DNA from: an uncultured Collinsella sp.
GTDB lineage: Bacteria; Actinomycetota; Coriobacteriia; Coriobacteriales; Coriobacteriaceae
Length of the DNA: 10,509 bases
Reading direction: 5' to 3'
NCBI GenBank assembly: GCA_905209765.1
Contig: CAJLUE010000063.1
Location: forward strand, 1 to 10,509
Under the pieces are notes generated by a model. That model was not told the origin of the DNA and made no database searches. It saw nothing but the letters and a program-made list of their open reading frames with translations. Position 1 is the stretch's first letter; each line of letters opens with the position of its first letter. The translations under genes were made by a program, and so were the position numbers. Positions 6,288 through 10,509 of the stretch are shown one piece after another.

Positions 6288-7694
6288 ATGCCTCTTGCTA
6301 ATGTCTTTAGCCTGCTTGTTTTGGGGCAGGGTAAATCCGGTCTCGATGTCGCCCGTTGGGCGTTGGCTCACCCCGAGCGCGTGAGCGCCACGACCGTGTA
6401 TGGCGGCGGTAGCTCCGAGCCCAATGAAGCCACGCGTGCGCTCGAGGCGCAGGGCGCGTCGTTTGTCTACGGCACCGAGCAGGTCGAGGGTACCTATGAC
6501 GTGTGCGTGACATGCCCGGGTATCTCGGAGTTCTCGGCCTTCTTTAAGGCTGGGCGTGAGCATGCCGCTCAGATTATGGGCGAGCCCGAGTTTGCCTATC
6601 GCCTGTCTCCCCACAATTGGATCGCCATCACGGGCACCAACGGCAAGACAACTACCACGTCGCTGACCGATTATCTGCTCAAGGCCGCCGGTGAAGCCAG
6701 CGTGGCCGTCGGCAATATCGGTGAGCCGCCGGTGAACGAGATCGACGGCCGCGCACGCAATGAGTGGTTTGTGGCCGAGCTGTCGAGTTATCAGATTGCT
6801 ACGACCGCCGAGCTTCATCCTCGCGTGGCGGTACTGCTCAACATCACGCCCGACCACCTGGGCTGGCACAAGAGCCACAAGAACTATGCGCTTGCCAAGA
6901 TCAAGTTGTTCGAGAATATGGTCGACGACGACCTCGTGGTTATCGACGTCGAGGATGCCGGCATCCATGAGTTCGATGAGTACATCTACACACCGGGTCG
7001 CCGCATCTGCAAGGTCGCTTTTGACGAGCCCGAGGGTGCAGACGCCGCCTTTGTGCGCGACGGCAAGATGGTCGTGCGCCTGAAGGGCGTCGAGACCCAG
7101 CTTGTCGCCACGTCCGAGCTCAAGATCTCGGGCCATCACAATGTCATCAATGCCCTATGTGCCGCCACGGCTGCTCTGGCCGTCGGTGCCGATCCCGAGG
7201 GCATTTGCCGCGGTTTGGCATCGTTCCAGCCACTCGAACACCGCGTGGAACCCTGCGGCGAGATCGATGGCGTGCGCTACGTCAACGATTCCAAGGCAAC
7301 GAACACCGATGCAGTCGAAAAGGCCCTGACGGCGTTTCCCGACGACGATGTGATTTTGCTGCTCGGCGGCCACGATAAGGGTACGCCGCTTGCGGACTTT
7401 GCCCGCGTCGTTATGGACAACGTGCGCTCGGTCGTTTGCTTTGGCGATGCGCGCGAGCGCTTTACCGCCGCTATGGACGAGGCCGATGTCGATGGTGACG
7501 TGGATATCGCCCAGGCCGATGATCTGCGCGATGCCGTTGACGTTGCCCGCTCACTCTCGAGCCGCGGCGACGTGATCCTGCTTTCGCCCGCCTGCTCTTC
7601 GTTTGACGAGTTCTCGGGCTACGAGGAGCGCGGTCGCGTGTTTAAGGACTACGTTGCCCAGCTTGCCGCAGCAGCGAAATCGCAAACGGAATAG
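6288..7694 (+). CDS. murD: UDP-MurNAc-L-alanine--D-glutamate ligase MurD
   Basis: MurD is the cytoplasmic ligase that adds D-glutamate to UDP-MurNAc-L-Ala, the second amino acid of the stem peptide. It has 468 residues, close to the family norm of about 440-460. The N-terminal UDP-binding fold begins L-V-L-G-Q-G-K-S-G (residues 10-18). The ATPase domain has ITGTNGKTTTT (114-124, P-loop Lys120), AVGNIGEP, and the ELSSYQ segment. N-I-T-P-D-H (185-190) is followed by A-L-A-K204, whose Lys matches the residue carbamylated in characterised MurD enzymes. The C-terminal domain has NDSKATN (333-339), LLGGHDKG and SPACSSFDEF (from 433). The last two are typical of MurD rather than MurC, MurE or MurF. 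The ATG lies 9 nt after mraY without a clear ribosome binding site, suggesting coupled translation. ftsW follows almost directly. Confidence 0.96.
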   Translation: MPLANVFSLLVLGQGKSGLDVARWALAHPERVSATTVYGGGSSEPNEATRALEAQGASFVYGTEQVEGTYDVCVTCPGISEFSAFFKAGREHAAQIMGEPEFAYRLSPHNWIAITGTNGKTTTTSLTDYLLKAAGEASVAVGNIGEPPVNEIDGRARNEWFVAELSSYQIATTAELHPRVAVLLNITPDHLGWHKSHKNYALAKIKLFENMVDDDLVVIDVEDAGIHEFDEYIYTPGRRICKVAFDEPEGADAAFVRDGKMVVRLKGVETQLVATSELKISGHHNVINALCAATAALAVGADPEGICRGLASFQPLEHRVEPCGEIDGVRYVNDSKATNTDAVEKALTAFPDDDVILLLGGHDKGTPLADFARVVMDNVRSVVCFGDARERFTAAMDEADVDGDVDIAQADDLRDAVDVARSLSSRGDVILLSPACSSFDEFSGYEERGRVFKDYVAQLAAAAKSQTE

Positions 7695-7697
7695 GGG
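7693..7697 (+). promoter_or_regulatory. Ribosome binding site selecting the GTG start of ftsW
   Basis: AGGGG overlaps the murD stop codon (TAG, 7692-7694) and lies 6 nt before GTG at 7704. The in-frame TTG at 7698 directly abuts it and leaves no spacer. The later ATG at 7731 has AGGAG 15 nt upstream, too far. GTG at 7704 is therefore the best start. Confidence 0.5.
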
Positions 7698-7703
7698 TTG
7701 CCG

Positions 7704-9224
7704 GTGAGAGAGGAGAGCCCCCGAAGTGATATGAGGAGGCCCGACTCGGACCGTGCTTCCTCGCTGCGTAGCACGCCGCGTTCCGGACGCGGCGGGCAGA
7801 CGTTCAGTGAGCGCTATATTGCCGGCGTCCCCGCCCGCATCATGCGCCCCCGTTTGATATTTATGGCGTGCCTGTTTAGCTTGGTTTGCTTTGGCTTGCT
7901 GATGGTGTACTCGGCATCTTCGGTCGAGGCACTGCACGAGAATGGTTCGGCGACGTTTTTCCTGTTTCGACAAGCCGCGTTTGCCGGAGTTGGCGTGCTG
8001 GCTATGGTTGCCATCGTGCGCATCTTGCCGGACAGTTGGTTTGGGGAAGACGTGCTCAGGATCTTCCTCATGGGAATGATAGGGCTACTGGTTCTGGTGT
8101 TCTTTATGGGTAGCGGCAGTCGTGGCGCCACGCGCTGGCTCAACATCGCCGGTATTCAGTTCCAGCCGTCTGAGTTTTTAAAGCCGTTCGCCATCGCGTA
8201 TTCGGCCATCATGCTCGACCGCATCTTTTCGCCCGGCGGCAACATCAACGAGTTTCTTCGCAACATGGGCATCTACCTGGGCATTTCGCTCTTTCTGATC
8301 TTTGTTCAGCCCGATTTTGGCACCGTTCTGATCATCTTGCTGACCCTCATGTGCATGGCGTTGTTTGCGGGATTGGACCCCAAATATATCGTTTGGACGG
8401 TCGTTGCCGGCATCGCCGTCATTGCGATCGCCCTTATCGCCGAGCCGTATCGTATGACGCGTGTCGAGGTTGCTTGGAATCCTTGGGCAGACGAATATGG
8501 CGACGGCTATCAGGCCACGCTTGCCATCATGGCGTTTGCCTCGGGCGGCCTGTTCGGTCGCGGTATCGGCAACTCCACCATGAAGTACTCGTATTTGCCC
8601 GAGGCGCATAACGACTACATCTTGGCTATCATCGGCGAGGAAGTTGGCTTTATCGGAACCGTGCTGTTCTTCTTGGTGTTTGCGATGCTGATCTACTCGG
8701 CGTTTCGCATTGCCGAGCAGGCGACCGACCGTCGCGGAGCACTTATGGCATCGGGTTCCGCGGTCATCCTTGCGGTGCAGTTTTTGATCAACGCGCTGGG
8801 CATTCTCAATGTGTTTCCCATGACGGGCAAGCCGCTGCCGTTTATTAGCTACGGCGGCTCGTCGATTATCGTGTCGCTTATGCTCGCCGGTCTGATCCTG
8901 CGCGTTTCGTATGAGAGCGCCCGTCGCGATGAGTACGACCGTCGTCGCGAGAGCTTTGCCGTTATGGATGAGAGTACCGCCGGCGTGCCCCACGTGCGCG
9001 GTGAGCGATCTTCGCGTAACGGTTTTACCGTCCTGGATGGCTCTGCGACCGAGCCGGCAGCCCGTCCGCGTCAGCGAACGGCGCCGCAAGGTCGTCCTCA
9101 GCGCCCCAGTCCTCGCAATGCGGGCGGCGGATATAATCGAATCGATTTGAATTCGGACCCGTCGGCGCGTTTGCGCACCGATGACCAGGGGCCGCGTGTA
9201 CGAAGGGATTACCATGACCGATAA
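7704..9224 (+). CDS. ftsW: Septal SEDS peptidoglycan glycosyltransferase FtsW
   Basis: FtsW is a polytopic SEDS protein that polymerises lipid II into glycan strands at the septum with FtsI. From GTG 7704 it has 506 residues, longer than the roughly 380-410 of minimal members because both ends are extended. Order: a basic cytoplasmic N-terminus (1-48), a membrane core of about ten helices (about 50-402), and an Arg-rich C-terminal tail (403-506). Core motifs include VYSASS, RGATRWLNI, FQPSEFLKP, QPDFGT, the PEAHNDYILAIIGEE block and FPMTGKPLPFISYGGSS. Asp304 in PEAHND matches the catalytic Asp of characterised SEDS enzymes. The tail repeats F-x-V-[ML]-D-x-S at 418 and 441 and contains DPSARLR (485-491), close to a motif in the FtsI tail. 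It starts 9 nt after murD and its end overlaps murG. RodA is the main alternative; the dcw position and the long tail favour FtsW. Confidence 0.94.
   Translation: MREESPRSDMRRPDSDRASSLRSTPRSGRGGQTFSERYIAGVPARIMRPRLIFMACLFSLVCFGLLMVYSASSVEALHENGSATFFLFRQAAFAGVGVLAMVAIVRILPDSWFGEDVLRIFLMGMIGLLVLVFFMGSGSRGATRWLNIAGIQFQPSEFLKPFAIAYSAIMLDRIFSPGGNINEFLRNMGIYLGISLFLIFVQPDFGTVLIILLTLMCMALFAGLDPKYIVWTVVAGIAVIAIALIAEPYRMTRVEVAWNPWADEYGDGYQATLAIMAFASGGLFGRGIGNSTMKYSYLPEAHNDYILAIIGEEVGFIGTVLFFLVFAMLIYSAFRIAEQATDRRGALMASGSAVILAVQFLINALGILNVFPMTGKPLPFISYGGSSIIVSLMLAGLILRVSYESARRDEYDRRRESFAVMDESTAGVPHVRGERSSRNGFTVLDGSATEPAARPRQRTAPQGRPQRPSPRNAGGGYNRIDLNSDPSARLRTDDQGPRVRRDYHDR
9202..9208 (+). promoter_or_regulatory. 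Ribosome binding site selecting the murG start inside ftsW
   Basis: GAAGGGA lies in the last codons of ftsW, with AAGGG ending 6 nt before ATG 9214. The earlier in-frame ATG at 9181 has no comparable site and would add residues (MTRGRVYEGIT) before the conserved fold. The ATG at 9226 is too far downstream of this site. Confidence 0.6.
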
Positions 9225-10329
9225 GATGACCGTTGCTATTGCAGCTGGCGGCACGGCAGGACATATCAACCCCGCGCTCGCCTTGGCCGAGGAGCTGCGT
9301 GACCGCGGTCATCGCGTTGTGTTCGTGGGCCAATCGCACAAGCTCGAGGGTCGTCTGGTTCCCGAGGCCGGATTCGATTTTGTGCCCATCACGGTCACGG
9401 GTTTCGATCGCTCCCGTCCCTGGACGGCGCTGACCTCGCTGTGGCGCGTCAACAAGGCGAAGCGCGCGCTTGCTCGTCACTTCTCGAAGGTCGGTAAGCC
9501 CGATGCCGCTATCGGCTTTGGTGCTTACGTTGAGGTCCCGCTGCTGGGTTGGTGCAAGGGCGCCGGCGTTCCGTATCTGCTGCACGAGCAGAACTCTGTT
9601 CCGGGTCTGGCCAACAAGATGATGAACTCACATGCCGCCCGCGTGTGCATTTCGGTACCTGCGGCCCGCGCGGTCTTTGAGCGCGAGGGCGACCCCGACC
9701 ATGTACTCATGACGGGCAATCCCGTGCGTCGTTCGGTGATCGAGGGCGATCGCGCCCGCGGTCGTAAGACGCTCGGTGTGCCCGAGGACGCGACGCTTCT
9801 GCTCGTCTTTGGTGGTTCGCTCGGTGCTCAGCATCTCAACGAGCGCGTTGCCTCGCTCAAGAGTGAGCTGCTGACCCGCGAGAATCTCTACATTTTGCAT
9901 TCGACGGGTGCCGACGGGTTTGAGGAGACCGAGCGCGCTTTGGCGCTGACGCCCGAGGAGGCGAAGCGCTATCGTGTCCAGCCCTACATCGACAACATGG
10001 GCGATATGCTGGCTGCGGCCGATTTGGTGCTCTCGCGTTCCGGTGCCTCGAGCGTGGCCGAGATCGCCGCGCTTGCCGTTCCCTCGGTGCTCGTGCCGTA
10101 TCCGCACGCGACGGCCGACCACCAGACCACGAATGCCCGTTACCTGGTCGATGCCGGTGCCGGCGTGCTTTGCGCCGATGCCGATATCGACGCCCCTGCC
10201 TTTGCCGAGGAGCTGCTGCACCTGGTCGATGACGCTGCAGCGCGTGATGCCATGCGTCAGGCGGCGCGTGGCTTGGCCCAGGACCGTGCCGCCGCACTTT
10301 TGGCCGATGCGGTAGAGGGATTGCGTTAG
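9214..10329 (+). CDS. murG: UDP-GlcNAc:lipid I N-acetylglucosaminyltransferase MurG
   Basis: MurG is a GT-B fold enzyme on the inner membrane face that adds GlcNAc to lipid I, making lipid II, the substrate of FtsW. From ATG 9214 it has 371 residues, the typical family length. The N-terminal acceptor-binding half has the glycine loop GGTAGH (12-17), the form common in Actinobacteria (GGTGGH elsewhere), followed by I-N-P, then FGAYVEVP and HEQN (124-127). The C-terminal donor-binding half has TGNPVR (from 167), FGGSLGAQ (199-206), SRSGASSVAEI (274-284, with the conserved Glu283) and DHQTTNA (302-308). The start was chosen by GAAGGGA at 9202-9208; the first four residues (MTDK) precede the beta strand leading to the loop. 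Its first 11 nt overlap ftsW, so translation is probably coupled. A 97-nt gap separates it from murC. Confidence 0.96.
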   Translation: MTDKMTVAIAAGGTAGHINPALALAEELRDRGHRVVFVGQSHKLEGRLVPEAGFDFVPITVTGFDRSRPWTALTSLWRVNKAKRALARHFSKVGKPDAAIGFGAYVEVPLLGWCKGAGVPYLLHEQNSVPGLANKMMNSHAARVCISVPAARAVFEREGDPDHVLMTGNPVRRSVIEGDRARGRKTLGVPEDATLLLVFGGSLGAQHLNERVASLKSELLTRENLYILHSTGADGFEETERALALTPEEAKRYRVQPYIDNMGDMLAAADLVLSRSGASSVAEIAALAVPSVLVPYPHATADHQTTNARYLVDAGAGVLCADADIDAPAFAEELLHLVDDAAARDAMRQAARGLAQDRAAALLADAVEGLR

Positions 10330-10426
10330 TTAGACGGGATATCGCCGGTCGCCCTCGCGCGGATGCGGTAGGTGCGGTACAGTTAACGGGTTACAGGCAG
10401 TGTTTACGCAAGGAGTACACGAGCAC
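10330..10426 (+). other. murG-murC spacer with a weak promoter-like hexamer
   Basis: This 97-nt spacer holds no reading frame I can support and no hairpin followed by T residues, so I see no terminator. TACAGT (10378-10383) resembles a -10 hexamer, but no good -35 sits 16-18 nt upstream. AAGGAG (10410-10415), 11 nt before the murC ATG, is a clear ribosome binding site. An independent murC promoter is possible but unproven. Confidence 0.25.
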
Positions 10427-10509
10427 ATGGCTGATTCCCAGACTGCAACCTCCGCGCCCGAGTTCAAGAGCGCCCACTTTATCGGTATCGGCGGCGCCGG
10501 CATGAGCGG
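10427..10509 (+). CDS. murC: UDP-N-acetylmuramate--L-alanine ligase MurC, 3'-truncated by window edge
   Basis: Only the first 27 complete codons are present. MurC is the cytoplasmic ligase that attaches L-alanine to UDP-MurNAc, the first stem-peptide step and the one before MurD. The visible protein starts MADSQTATSAPEFKSAHF and runs into IGIGGAGMSG, the glycine-rich UDP-binding loop that opens MurC (H-F-I-G-I-G-G-x-G-M-S-G). About a dozen polar residues precede the conserved fold, a slight N-terminal extension. AAGGAG at 10410-10415 supports the ATG. The position after murG is the standard one for murC. A fused MurC-Ddl or a different Mur ligase cannot be ruled out from this fragment alone, though the loop is highly characteristic of MurC. 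Confidence 0.9.
   Translation, partial: MADSQTATSAPEFKSAHFIGIGGAGMS

Noticed and set aside
4938..7139. Very long open frame on the - strand (733 codons) opposite murF, mraY and murD
   Set aside because: It runs opposite three well-supported genes, shows no recognisable domain, and has the His/Asp/Gly/Arg/Gln-rich composition expected from the reverse of high-GC codon usage. I see no ribosome binding site that would support it.
1..10509. Mobile elements, CRISPR arrays, tRNA or rRNA genes
   Set aside because: No spaced direct repeats, transposase-like frames, terminal inverted repeats or tRNA/rRNA-like segments were seen. The cluster is continuous and uniform in composition.

Overview
The window is one continuous stretch of a bacterial division and cell wall (dcw) cluster. 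All genes lie on the + strand, in the order mraZ (3' part) - rsmH - ftsL-like - ftsI - murF - mraY - murD - ftsW - murG - murC (5' start). GC content looks to be around 60%. Start codons probably include TTG (rsmH) and GTG (ftsW). MurG has the GGTAGH form of the N-terminal glycine loop, common in Actinobacteria, and FtsI and FtsW carry long Arg-rich cytoplasmic tails. These traits suggest a Coriobacteriia member of the Actinobacteria, most likely Collinsella or a close relative. This is an inference from style and gene order; no marker gene in the window settles it.

Region 1 (1-1261): the C-terminal half of the transcription regulator MraZ, then the 16S rRNA methyltransferase RsmH. Region 2 (1352-3705): a small FtsL-like bitopic protein and the septal transpeptidase FtsI. 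Region 3 (3706-3830): a 125-nt spacer with an inverted repeat, a -10-like hexamer and a strong ribosome binding site; murE, expected here, is absent. Region 4 (3831-9224): murF, mraY, murD and ftsW, tightly packed with gaps of 3, 9 and about 9 nt. Region 5 (9214-10509): murG, which overlaps the end of ftsW by 11 nt, a 97-nt spacer, and the first 83 nt of murC. No gene-free stretch exceeds 125 nt.

Together the genes cover the cytoplasmic steps of peptidoglycan precursor synthesis seen here (MurC, MurD, MurF), the lipid-linked steps (MraY makes lipid I, MurG makes lipid II), and the septal synthase that uses lipid II (FtsW glycosyltransferase with FtsI transpeptidase, and FtsL as its likely regulatory partner). 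MurE, which adds residue 3 of the stem peptide, must be encoded elsewhere.

I do not see an undescribed system. The points most worth checking are the missing murE with its spacer, a Ser in MraY where the family's DDxxK motif normally has Lys, and short peptide motifs that recur in the cytoplasmic tails of FtsI, FtsW and perhaps FtsL.
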